Assembly: GCA_029857855.1 (NCBI GenBank)
Contig: JAOUGG010000090.1
Coordinates: 1-8,091 of the forward strand
Direction of reading: 5' to 3'
DNA: 8,091 nucleotides
Source: Acidimicrobiia bacterium
GTDB lineage: Bacteria; Actinomycetota; Acidimicrobiia; Acidimicrobiales; SZUA-35
Numbering within the stretch: position 1 is the first letter of the stretch; every line of letters begins with the position of its first letter. Shown piece after piece: positions 1 to 7,613 of this stretch. The notes under the pieces are model-generated. The model did no database searches. It worked only from the letters and a program-made list of their open reading frames with translations, and was not told where the DNA came from. Position numbers and translations under genes: made by a program.

Positions 1-366
1 GGCCGCAACTCCACCCAGGTCATTCTCGTCGGTTCCGACACCGACCGCGAACTGACCATCGCCCTCGTCGACCATCTGCTACCCCAGCTTCGCCACGATC
101 TGTTGCGGGACAGACCTCGATCCCGGATGAGCTATGCGGTCGGTTGGAGCATCGAGGTGGCCGACCGACTCACGGCCGCCAGCGAAGCCGAGGCGGCCGC
201 CTCCATGGCCCTGGTCCCGACCAACGAAGCGGCCCGGGAGGCGCTGCACGCGACCTATCGGATCAGCCGTGCCCGGTCCGCCGAGGTGCGGTTCGACGAG
301 TACGGTTCCGGTCGACGGGCCGGCCAGAACGCCGACATCGGCCACACCAAACTCGACCAGTCCTGA
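1..366 (+). CDS. DUF2786-family protein, C-terminal part (5' end outside window)
   Basis: An open frame runs from the first base of the window to TGA at 364-366 and gives 121 residues. No start codon or ribosome site is visible, so the N-terminus, where the short DUF2786 helix-turn segment would sit, is missing. The visible part resembles the C-terminal region that follows DUF2786 in actinobacterial and phage-related proteins. It has a beta strand then VGSDTDRE and a long helix, a YAVGWSIEVADRL segment matching the usual 'F..G....VA.RL' pattern, an ALV strand, and a glycine-rich end, GSGRRAGQNADIG, matching 'G..AG..ADLG'. The molecular function of this family is not established and I infer none. 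It converges with the membrane-protein gene on the opposite strand, with 27 nt between the stops. The assignment rests on recalled motif patterns; the reading frame itself is secure. Confidence 0.7.
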   Translation, partial: GRNSTQVILVGSDTDRELTIALVDHLLPQLRHDLLRDRPRSRMSYAVGWSIEVADRLTAASEAEAAASMALVPTNEAAREALHATYRISRARSAEVRFDEYGSGRRAGQNADIGHTKLDQS

Positions 367-393
367 ACGGCCGGAGCGGCACCGCAACCGACC

Positions 394-2025
394 TCAACGC
401 CGGACCGTCACCGCCTCGATCGAGCCGTCGGGCAGCCTGGTCAGCGTCAGCACCGGATCGGTTCTGGTCAGCACGGTCCCAACGTCGCGGCGACCCGGAC
501 CGTGGACCCTCGTCAACAGCGTGACCTCGATCCGATCCAACCGTTCGTCGAAGTGGTAGTCGTCGTCCGACCACGACGACCAGAACAGTGTCGGCGCGTC
601 GAGCCGGTGCAGCCATTTCGTGGTCGACCGTACCTCGTCCTCAGCGGTGGCCGACATGAAATCGGTGATCAGGTCGATCGAGGCGGCCCGACCGGCGGCG
701 TCGGGTTCGGGCTGTTCCGCTTCAAGCGCCAGAAGGTCCGACAGATTCTCCACGGCGTCGAGCTCGTCGAGCGGTTCGGGGGACTCGAGGGCGCCGTACG
801 CGCCGCTGAGGTGACCGGGACCCTCGAACTGGAGGCGCTTGAACATGACCTCGTGTTCGAGCGGCGCCATGGTCGACGGCGGAAGCGCATAGGTGGTGCC
901 GCTCTCACCGACGGCCTCCATCCGGTAGCCGTAGGAAACGGGTGCGTCGATCCAGGCCAGGCCCGGGGGGTGGAACAGCACGGGGGCACCCGCCACCGCG
1001 ACAACGGCGGCGGCGGCCCGCAGCCAGGTGGCGTTCTCATCGACCCAGGGCCTCAGGTCGCGTCGGGTCAGCACGACCAGGAGGCCGACCTCGGCCAGGA
1101 TCCAGCCGAAGAAGAAGAATCCGGTGGTGATGAACGTGACCACGTGGAACCCGATCCAACCGATCAGCCACGGCCGCAGGAGGCGTCGGTGGGCGACCGC
1201 CACGAGCGATCCGAGTTCGAGGATGATGGTCGCCACCTTGATGATCGGGCCGAACCGGTCGAACACCGAGGCGACAGCAGCGGCGACGGCCCCGTCGGTG
1301 TGACCCAACCATCCGGCGGTGTAGGCGGCGAGGGGCAGGTTGGCGGGGTCGTCGGCCGACAGCCAGCCCATCAGCAGCTTGCCCTTGCCCGGGATCCAGA
1401 AGTGTGACGCCAGCGCGGCACCGATGGCGAGCACGATGAGCGATGTCGACCGGCGACCGGTCAGCACGAACAGCAGATGGCCGACCCCGATCAACAGGAG
1501 CACGACAACCGGCAGATCGTCGATGTTGCGCGCCGCCGTCGTGTGGAAGGGAAACACCGTCTGGGCCGAGATCACCCGAAACTGGAGTGCGAAGGGGATC
1601 AGCAGGGCCGGACGCCAGAGCGCGGCCGCGGCCAGAGCGAGGAGGAGGAAACGATCGAGAAGGTGGAGCTGGCCGGCGTGGACGTTGTATGGGTACAACG
1701 CCCCCTTCCAGGCCAGGAAGACGATCAGCGGCGCGGCCAGCAGGCGAAGGACCGCTCCGTGATCGAGTTCGGCCCATCGTCCAAGAAGGCGCCGCCTGCT
1801 GTCGGGCCTGGCCCCGAGGACCACCGCAACCGCAACGACGACAACGGCCCACCACACGACCCGGCGCTGAATGGCGGCCATGGTCAGCGACCACCGGGCC
1901 AGGTCGACCTCGGCGATTTCGCTCAGCGTTCCGGTCACCCGATCGACGACCAGGTAGACGAGGAAGAAAGCCACGATAGGAACGATGTCCTGCGGGTTCA
2001 CGGACCCGATCGGACGCCGAAGCAT
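394..2025 (-). CDS. Polytopic membrane protein, HTTM / vitamin-K-carboxylase-like, with C-terminal soluble domain
   Basis: A 543-residue protein with about ten hydrophobic segments, near residues 11-29, 55-72, 92-109, 123-148, 171-188, 195-212, 260-278, 284-302, 303-319 and 334-351. A hydrophilic domain of about 190 residues follows (352-543), acidic around 415-445. Residues 207-221 (HFWIPGKGKLLMGWL) and the stretch from ILELGSL (268-274) through the H294 helix resemble the HTTM/VKGC-like pattern of an A/SG..KL..GW loop followed by an EL-containing helix and an FH helix. No enzymatic activity can be assigned, and most bacterial HTTM proteins are uncharacterised. The ATG at 2023-2025 directly abuts the sbcC TGA (2026-2028), and GAGG at 2031-2034 lies 5 nt upstream, so the start is well supported and translation is probably coupled. 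It is the last gene of the herA-sbcD-sbcC operon. A role alongside end processing, for example in membrane sensing or anchoring, is only suggested by position. The gene call is strong; the family call is moderate. Confidence 0.75.
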   Translation of the reverse strand: MLRRPIGSVNPQDIVPIVAFFLVYLVVDRVTGTLSEIAEVDLARWSLTMAAIQRRVVWWAVVVVAVAVVLGARPDSRRRLLGRWAELDHGAVLRLLAAPLIVFLAWKGALYPYNVHAGQLHLLDRFLLLALAAAALWRPALLIPFALQFRVISAQTVFPFHTTAARNIDDLPVVVLLLIGVGHLLFVLTGRRSTSLIVLAIGAALASHFWIPGKGKLLMGWLSADDPANLPLAAYTAGWLGHTDGAVAAAVASVFDRFGPIIKVATIILELGSLVAVAHRRLLRPWLIGWIGFHVVTFITTGFFFFGWILAEVGLLVVLTRRDLRPWVDENATWLRAAAAVVAVAGAPVLFHPPGLAWIDAPVSYGYRMEAVGESGTTYALPPSTMAPLEHEVMFKRLQFEGPGHLSGAYGALESPEPLDELDAVENLSDLLALEAEQPEPDAAGRAASIDLITDFMSATAEDEVRSTTKWLHRLDAPTLFWSSWSDDDYHFDERLDRIEVTLLTRVHGPGRRDVGTVLTRTDPVLTLTRLPDGSIEAVTVRR

Positions 2026-4497
2026 TCAGACCTCGACCAGCTCGACGGTCGACCCCGTTGGTGTTTTCGCCACCTCGAACCGGGCCGGCATCCGTTCGGC
2101 CAGGTCCCGGACGTGGGTGACGATGCCGATCATCCGTCCGGTCGAGGCCAGATCCTCAATGGCGCCGGCCACCACGTCGAGGGTGGCGGCGTCGAGGGTC
2201 CCGAAACCCTCGTCGAGGAACATCGATTCCAGCCTCGGCGCATCGACCGGCGCCAACTCGGCGATCGAATCGGCCAGGGCCAACGCGAGCGACAACGACG
2301 TCAGGAAGGTCTCCCCTCCCGAAAGGGTGCGCACATCACGCCGTTCATCGGCGTTGTTGTGGTCGATGACGGCGAACTCGCGATTGGCCACCGCCAGCGA
2401 ATAGGCGCCGCCGGACAACTCCCGGAGCCAGCCCGTGGCCCGGGCGACGATGTTGTCGAGCGCCTCGTTGAGCAGCCAACCTTCGAAGCCGCCGGCGGCG
2501 AGATGGCGCCCCAGGGCCGTGTTGATCTCCCGGTCGGCCGACAGTTCGTCGATCCGGCTTCGGAGCCGCTCGTGGTCGGCCCGGCTCTCCCTCGCCGCGG
2601 CCAGACGACCTTCGGCCTCGGCTCGGGCCACGGCGACGGCGGCCACCAGACCGCCGGGTTCGGCTTCGAGGCCGAACGGCTCCACGAGCTCGCCCAGTCG
2701 CGTCAGGAGCTCGGCCCGCTGACTGGCAAGATCCTTGCCCTGGCTTGCGAGTACGTCACGTTCGAGGGCCAACTGCTCCCGACGCTCCGCAGCCCACGTG
2801 GCCAGCGTCGCCCAATCGCTCGTCAACGACCGGCGCTCCATCGGCGGCGGCTTCAGACGGGACACCGCGTCGCGCTGTTCGGCGAACTCGGCGGCCCGAT
2901 GCTCCACGATGGCCGCCAGCCGGTTCCGCTCGACGGTCGCCGTCTCGAGCCTGCCTTCGGCCATCCGGAGTGATTCCGCTGCGCTCCGCCCCTGCTCGTC
3001 GAGCTCGACCAGCCGATCACGTTGCTCACCGAGCACGGACCGGTCCTCGCCGTCCGTCTGGTCGTCGAGTTCGGCGATCACGGTGCCCAGCTGGGCCAGT
3101 CGGGCCTCGGTGGCCTCGATCGTTCCAACCAACCTCGACCGTCGGGCGGTGGCCTCGGCCACGGCCGTCTCCGCGTTCGCCACGGCCTTCTCGACCTCGG
3201 CGAAATCGGCATCGTGGGGATGGTCGGGAATCTCGGTCACGGTCTGGCGACAGACGGGACACGGTTCGCCCTTCGCCAGCTGGGCCATCCAGACCGCGGC
3301 GTCAGCCGACCGTCGTGCCGCCGACTGGGCCGCCCGGGCTTCATCGAGGTGCTCCCGGGTCGCGGCAACCGTGGTGTCCGCCTCGTTCAGTTCCTGCCGG
3401 AACGTGGCCAGCCGCTCTTGCGCGTCGGCTCGATCGGCCGCGGCCTCGTCTCGGCGCTCGAATCGGGCCAGCATCGCGGTCAACCGTGACCGATCGCCGA
3501 TGGCCGACAGCGCCGCCTGGACCTCATCACGGGCAGCCCGAGCGGTGGCCACCTCGTGGGTCGCGGCGGAGATCGCCTCGTCGGCATCCGCCAGCGCCGC
3601 GTCGGATCGACCCAGCTCGTCGGGAACGACCACGGCACTCAACAGCTCCCGCTCACGGTCGGCTTCGACCACCCGATCCCGGATCGGACCCAGAGTGTCA
3701 TCGATGCCGGCCAGCTCGTCGAGACCGACGGAGACCTCGGATCCGACGGAGTCGAGTGCGGTCACCGTGGCGGCGAGCTCGGCGAGCCGGTCGTCGTCGA
3801 TGACCTCCCGTCGGGCCAGTTCGCTCTCGAGGGCGTCGGCCTGGTTGGCCGCCACCTTCGCCGCCTCCCGGGCGGCCGATCCCATCCGGGCGTAGATCTC
3901 CAGGTCGAGCAGGCTGCGAAGCAGCTTCTGCCGATCGCCGGGCTTGTCGGTCAGGAACCGGGCGAAGTCGCCCTGCGGCAACACCACCGTCCGGGTGAAC
4001 TGGCTGAAGTCGAGTCCGATGAGGTCGACAACGGCGGCATCGAGATCCCGGACGTTGCCGGCCAGCACCTCCGACTCGGTTCCACCGAGGTCGGTGGCGG
4101 CGAATCGTTCGAGCCTGGCCTCCTTGGTGGTGGCGCCGGCGGCGGCCCGGTCACCCCGTTCGTCGGTGGCGTTTGCTCCGGTCGTGGCGTCTCGGCTCCG
4201 GGAGCGGGTGCCTCGGCGCCGTACCACCCGGACCGCCGTGTAGCGCTGCCCGGCCAGCTCGAAGTCGAACCGGACCTTGGCCTCGTTGCTCAACTGGTGG
4301 ATGACCGGGGCCACGGCCTTGATGTCGTCGTAGCGGGCCACCGATCCGTAGAGCGCGAACGTCAGGGCGTCGATGATCGTCGACTTGCCGGCACCGGTGG
4401 GGCCCACGAAGGCCACCAGGTCGAGGTCACCGAAGTCGAGAACCGTCCGGGATCTGAAGGTGGCGAACCCCTCGACCTCGAGCCGAAGCGGCCTCAT
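2026..4497 (-). CDS. sbcC: SbcC/Rad50-type exonuclease ATPase subunit
   Basis: An 823-residue SMC-like ATPase, the partner of SbcD in the complex that opens and trims double-strand ends and hairpins. Visible in order: Walker A GPTGAGKST (32-40); a Q-loop/lobe I region with VVLPQGDFARFL (171-182); a long Ala/Glu/Arg-rich coiled coil from about 185; the zinc hook CPVC (413-416), at the exact midpoint; the returning coiled coil to about 655; the ABC signature LSGGE (725-729); Walker B MFLDEGFGTLD (759-769) with D762 and E763; and the H-loop H795. All catalytic motifs are intact. It is shorter than E. coli SbcC (about 1,048 residues) because the coiled coils are shorter, as in many actinobacterial homologues. 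Residues 95-130 are a polar low-complexity insert in the N-terminal lobe. The start ATG overlaps the sbcD stop by 4 nt (ATGA, 4494-4497). No clear Shine-Dalgarno is seen, so coupling to sbcD is likely. Confidence 0.96.
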   Translation of the reverse strand: MRPLRLEVEGFATFRSRTVLDFGDLDLVAFVGPTGAGKSTIIDALTFALYGSVARYDDIKAVAPVIHQLSNEAKVRFDFELAGQRYTAVRVVRRRGTRSRSRDATTGANATDERGDRAAAGATTKEARLERFAATDLGGTESEVLAGNVRDLDAAVVDLIGLDFSQFTRTVVLPQGDFARFLTDKPGDRQKLLRSLLDLEIYARMGSAAREAAKVAANQADALESELARREVIDDDRLAELAATVTALDSVGSEVSVGLDELAGIDDTLGPIRDRVVEADRERELLSAVVVPDELGRSDAALADADEAISAATHEVATARAARDEVQAALSAIGDRSRLTAMLARFERRDEAAADRADAQERLATFRQELNEADTTVAATREHLDEARAAQSAARRSADAAVWMAQLAKGEPCPVCRQTVTEIPDHPHDADFAEVEKAVANAETAVAEATARRSRLVGTIEATEARLAQLGTVIAELDDQTDGEDRSVLGEQRDRLVELDEQGRSAAESLRMAEGRLETATVERNRLAAIVEHRAAEFAEQRDAVSRLKPPPMERRSLTSDWATLATWAAERREQLALERDVLASQGKDLASQRAELLTRLGELVEPFGLEAEPGGLVAAVAVARAEAEGRLAAARESRADHERLRSRIDELSADREINTALGRHLAAGGFEGWLLNEALDNIVARATGWLRELSGGAYSLAVANREFAVIDHNNADERRDVRTLSGGETFLTSLSLALALADSIAELAPVDAPRLESMFLDEGFGTLDAATLDVVAGAIEDLASTGRMIGIVTHVRDLAERMPARFEVAKTPTGSTVELVEV
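2031..2034 (-). promoter_or_regulatory. Shine-Dalgarno of the membrane-protein gene, inside the sbcC 3' end
   Basis: On the minus strand GAGG stands 5 nt before the ATG at 2025 and lies within the last codons of sbcC. The sbcC stop and this ATG touch (TGAATG). This fixes the start of the membrane-protein gene and suggests terminating ribosomes reinitiate there. Confidence 0.6.
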
Positions 4498-5651
4498 AGG
4501 GGTCCGTCGATCAGCTCGTCGTGCAGTTCGGCGAAACGGCGCTCGACCCGCGGGTCGTCGACTCCCCGCTCGGCCAGATAGTCGGCGAACAGCTCCCGGG
4601 GCGTGCGCTCGGTACGGGTCGGTCTCGGCTTGGGGGTGTCGGTGTGCTCCACCCGGATGTCGACCACGGTCGGGCCGATCATCGCCCGAACCTCCTCGGC
4701 CAGACCGGCCCGCGACGGCTCGTCGAGCCGGACCCGGAACCAGCCCCGTTCCAGCTCGTCGTCGCCCAGACCCTCGATCTGGGCGATCACGTCGGCCAGT
4801 GTGCCCCGCAGGGTCCGCAGCGGGCGACCGGCGGCGAGTGTTCTCGGGCGGACCTTGGCCGGCAACCCGGGCTCCAGGTCGACGACGTTCACCTGCTTGA
4901 CCTGGTCGGTCTCGCCGAAGTCGAGCTGGAGCGGCGACCCGCAGTAGTGGATGGCGGTCGGGCCGGGGATCTGCTGGGGTCGGTGAAGATGGCCGAGGGC
5001 GACGTAGGCGGCCGAAGTCGGGAAGTCGACGGCGGAAATGCCGTACTCGTCGGCCAGGTGAGCCTGCCGTTCGCCGCCGCCGGTCGATCCGCCGTGCACG
5101 AACAGGTGACCGGCGATCAGGTTCACCCGGTCGGGCCGGAAGCCGTCGCTCAGCGCCACCAGGATGCGGTGCAGCCGCTCGGCGTAACTCTGGGCGTTCT
5201 CGAACGCCGCGTTGTCCATCAGGTCGGCCGCCCGCACGATGCCCCGCTGGGACACGAACGGCACCAGTGCCACGTCGACCTCGATGCCACCCGCCGCGAT
5301 CGTGACCACACCCCCATCCGACGGGCTGCGAGGGGCGGTGGCCATGGTGATCCGACCGAGCCGCAGCAGCGGTTCGATGGCGGCCAACCGCCGGGGGTTG
5401 TCGTGGTTCCCGGCGACGGCCACCACCGGCGCCACCTCGGCGAGATCGAGGAGGGCACGATTGACGATCGTCTCGCCCTCGGCCGACGGAGCCGCCGTCT
5501 CGTAGAGGTCACCGGCCACGATGATCAGATCGGCGGACTCGTTGGCTGCGATGGCGGTGACCTCGGCCAGGACCGCCCGGTGTTCGTCGGCCCGGCTGTG
5601 GCCGCGTATCGACTTGCCGACGTGCCAGTCGGAGGTGTGCAGCAGCCTCAT
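4494..5651 (-). CDS. sbcD: SbcD/Mre11-type nuclease subunit
   Basis: A 385-residue calcineurin-like metallophosphoesterase, the nuclease partner of SbcC. It performs metal-dependent 3'-5' exonuclease and endonuclease cleavage at DNA ends. The five phosphoesterase motifs are complete: SDWHVGK (D8, H10), GDLYE (D48), GNHD (N82, H83, D84), GHLFVHGG (H182) and GHLHRPQ (H221, H223). Residues from about 255 form the C-terminal capping and SbcC-binding part. A charged Pro/Arg-rich linker (338-350) leads into a final helical segment. The length is typical of the family. The ATG at 5649-5651 gives the canonical start MRLLHTSDWH. Only a weak GGTG precedes it, and the upstream herA stop lies 16 nt away. 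It overlaps sbcC by 4 nt, so the two subunits should be made in step. Confidence 0.96.
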   Translation of the reverse strand: MRLLHTSDWHVGKSIRGHSRADEHRAVLAEVTAIAANESADLIIVAGDLYETAAPSAEGETIVNRALLDLAEVAPVVAVAGNHDNPRRLAAIEPLLRLGRITMATAPRSPSDGGVVTIAAGGIEVDVALVPFVSQRGIVRAADLMDNAAFENAQSYAERLHRILVALSDGFRPDRVNLIAGHLFVHGGSTGGGERQAHLADEYGISAVDFPTSAAYVALGHLHRPQQIPGPTAIHYCGSPLQLDFGETDQVKQVNVVDLEPGLPAKVRPRTLAAGRPLRTLRGTLADVIAQIEGLGDDELERGWFRVRLDEPSRAGLAEEVRAMIGPTVVDIRVEHTDTPKPRPTRTERTPRELFADYLAERGVDDPRVERRFAELHDELIDGPL

Positions 5652-5667
5652 GTCGCAGGCACCGGGG

Positions 5668-7476
5668 CTAGGTCAGTCCGGCGAACGGATCGTCGACGGC
5701 GTCGGGAGCGTCGTCGTCGAGAAAGAAGGGCGTCTCACCCGGTCGGGCGCCGTCGGCGGTGCCGCTGGCGGTGCCGTCGGCGGGGCGGCGACCTCGGCCG
5801 GCGCGACCGGCCTCCGCCGGGCGGGTGGCCCAGGAGGGGAACGGGAACTCGACGAGGAGCGGCACCGGGAGGCGGGGCTGGGCCACGTACATCGACCCGG
5901 GTTTCAAGATGGTGGCCCGCTGTCGGGCCACGGCGGGCAGGAAGCCGTACTCGTCGCGGCGGGCCTCGGCCGGATCGAGGCGGCCCACCACCCGGATCGC
6001 ACTGTTGGCCACCACCCGGCGCTCCACCTCGCTCGCCGTCTGCTGTGCTCCGACGAGGATGATGCCGAGCGAGCGGCCCCGCTCGGCCACGTCGAGCAGG
6101 ATCTCCTTGATCGGGCTCGAGGAATCCCGCGGCGCATACTTGTTGAGCTCATCGAGCACGACCAGCTGGAGCGGCTTCGCCGAGCCCGAGGCCTCCTTGG
6201 CCCGGAAGGCCTGGCGTAGCACCACGCCGACCACAAATCGTTTTGCCCGATCGTGGAGCGAGTGAATGTCGACGACCGTGACCTGGTGGCCGTCGAGGTC
6301 GAGGGCGTGGCGGTCGGCGTGGGCGATGTCGGCCCGGACGAGATGCTCGACGTGGGATCGTGCCGAGGCCAATCGACGGACGAAGGCGTTGATCGTGCCG
6401 GTGCCGACGGCCCGCCCGGCCCACCGGGGGTCGGCGCTCTCGTCGGGATCGGTGGGCAGCAGCTTGTCCTCGATCGCCTCGACGAGTTGGCCGAAGGTGC
6501 GGATCAGTCGACCGTCGAGGGATACGGCGCCTTCACCGGCGTCGGTCAACCTGGACAACTGGGCGGTCACCGCCTGGACGACGATCGTGTACTGCTGGCG
6601 TTCGTCTTCGGCGTCGGCGAACAGGAACGGCAGGAGTTCCTGGCGGCAGAAGTCGGCGATCGTCCAGTAGAAGGGCGAGACGCCGGTGTGCCGTGAACCG
6701 GTGGCCGGGGTGGCGTTGGGGTCGCCCTTGCGGGGTGGGGCGAGGATGCCGACGTCGCGGAACGGGCCGGGCTGGAGGCCGAGCGGTTTGTAGCGGGCGG
6801 CCTGTTCCTCGTCGAGCATGCTGTTGGGATGGTCGAGGAACAGGAGATCCTCGCCCTTGACGTTGAAGATGAGGGCCTTGGTGTTGGCCGCCTCCGCGCC
6901 GAGGGCGCCGGAGGCGAACATCGAGTAGAGCAGAAAGGTGGCGTAGCTGGTCTTGGTGGCCACGCCGGAGATGCCCGAGATGTTGATGTGGGCGCCCTTG
7001 GTGCCGTCGATGAAGTCGAAGTCGAGGAAGACGGGTTCGTTGTTGCGGGACAGTCCGGCCGGCAGCCGCCGATCGTCGGCCACGGTGTCGAACGACAGGG
7101 CGATGTCGCGTTCCACGTCGACCGCCACCCGTACCGGGGTCTGGGGCAGCGGAGGGACCAGGATCTCCGGTTCGAACCGGGTCGGTTGGATGAGGGCGGC
7201 CTCGCTGACCTCGGCCGGCAGCAGGCCGTCGTTGATCAGGAAGACGTCGCTCTGGAAGTGGGCGCCCTCGTGGCGGGCTCGGAGCTGGCTGACGACACCG
7301 TAGATCCGGACGATCTGGCCGTCGGGCAGCACCCGTTCGAGCGCCACCACGTCGTCGAGCTGGAGGGTGCGGCCGGGGGCCACGGCAACCCAGAACTCGA
7401 GGGGCGTGGCGTCGTCAATGCCGATGACGAGCCCGACGACAGGCTGCTCGGCTGGGGAAAGCGACTCGACCGCCAT
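5668..7476 (-). CDS. HerA-like HAS-barrel ATPase (FtsK/HerA superfamily DNA motor)
   Basis: A 602-residue protein from ATG 7474-7476 to TAG 5668-5670. Residues about 10-120 form a beta-rich HAS-barrel, as in HerA. The RecA-like core follows: a P-loop region SGISGVATKTSY (residues 167-178, K176), a Walker B VVLDELNKYAP (D442, E443), an AERGRSLGIILVGAQQTASE segment typical of HerA sensor strands (464-483), and RVVGRLDPAEA with a likely arginine finger. The tail (from about 550) is Gly/Ala/Arg/Pro-rich and ends in an acidic segment with FFLDDDAP and VDDPFAGLT. Archaeal HerA is a hexameric translocase working with NurA and Mre11-Rad50. Here it heads an operon with sbcD and sbcC, which supports a DNA-end role. 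The P-loop lacks the usual GK pair (TK instead). An upstream TTG at 7542 would put the start inside the hairpin, so I reject it. It could equally be catalogued as a DUF87 ATP-binding protein. Confidence 0.88.
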   Translation of the reverse strand: MAVESLSPAEQPVVGLVIGIDDATPLEFWVAVAPGRTLQLDDVVALERVLPDGQIVRIYGVVSQLRARHEGAHFQSDVFLINDGLLPAEVSEAALIQPTRFEPEILVPPLPQTPVRVAVDVERDIALSFDTVADDRRLPAGLSRNNEPVFLDFDFIDGTKGAHINISGISGVATKTSYATFLLYSMFASGALGAEAANTKALIFNVKGEDLLFLDHPNSMLDEEQAARYKPLGLQPGPFRDVGILAPPRKGDPNATPATGSRHTGVSPFYWTIADFCRQELLPFLFADAEDERQQYTIVVQAVTAQLSRLTDAGEGAVSLDGRLIRTFGQLVEAIEDKLLPTDPDESADPRWAGRAVGTGTINAFVRRLASARSHVEHLVRADIAHADRHALDLDGHQVTVVDIHSLHDRAKRFVVGVVLRQAFRAKEASGSAKPLQLVVLDELNKYAPRDSSSPIKEILLDVAERGRSLGIILVGAQQTASEVERRVVANSAIRVVGRLDPAEARRDEYGFLPAVARQRATILKPGSMYVAQPRLPVPLLVEFPFPSWATRPAEAGRAGRGRRPADGTASGTADGARPGETPFFLDDDAPDAVDDPFAGLT

Positions 7477-7483
7477 GGCCTCA

Positions 7484-7489
7484 AATCTA
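7484..7489 (-). promoter_or_regulatory. Candidate -10 element for a leaderless herA operon mRNA
   Basis: On the minus strand TAGATT (TANNNT class) ends 7 nt before the A of the herA ATG at 7476. Transcription would therefore begin at or next to the start codon. No convincing -35 is seen 16-19 nt upstream, where the sequence is GC-only. The GAGG 2 nt before the ATG is too close to act as a Shine-Dalgarno, which fits a leaderless start. Confidence 0.5.
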
Positions 7490-7535
7490 GTCGTCACCGG
7501 CAGGGCGCGCGCTGACCCCCGCCACCACAAGATTT

Positions 7536-7572
7536 GTAGCAAAAGCCGAGGCGTCGCCTCGGCTTTTGCTAC
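7536..7572. terminator. Perfect 17-bp-arm hairpin, bidirectional terminator-like
   Basis: The arms 7536-7552 and 7556-7572 are perfect inverted repeats around a 3-nt loop. The core GCCGAGGC/GCCTCGGC is flanked by AAAA on the left and TTTT on the right, so RNA from either strand would form a GC stem followed by four U residues. It lies between two divergent start regions rather than after a gene. If the promoters are where I place them, it sits upstream of both and would block stray transcription from either side. The U-tract is short. A protein-binding palindrome or the end of a short unannotated RNA are alternatives. Confidence 0.6.
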
Positions 7573-7613
7573 CAGACTTGGAGAAACAGAGACTTGGGCA
7601 CATCGGCGCTACT

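Noticed and set aside
371..390. Possible terminator between the convergent genes
   Set aside because: Only a weak GC hairpin with a tiny loop and no T-run on either strand can be drawn, so it is not supported.
1477..2973. 498-codon open frame on the plus strand
   Set aside because: It lies antisense across the membrane-protein/sbcC junction, both of which are well-supported genes. Its Arg/Gly/Gln/Pro-rich composition has no domain pattern, as expected for a GC-driven shadow frame.
4521..6062. 513-codon open frame on the plus strand
   Set aside because: It is antisense to sbcD and the end of the HerA-like gene, has long Arg/Gly runs, no motifs and no promoter or ribosome site.
7477..7542. 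Upstream extension of the HerA-like protein to a TTG at 7542
   Set aside because: The TTG lies inside the perfect hairpin, the extra 22 residues look non-coding, and the ATG at 7476 has a well-placed -10.
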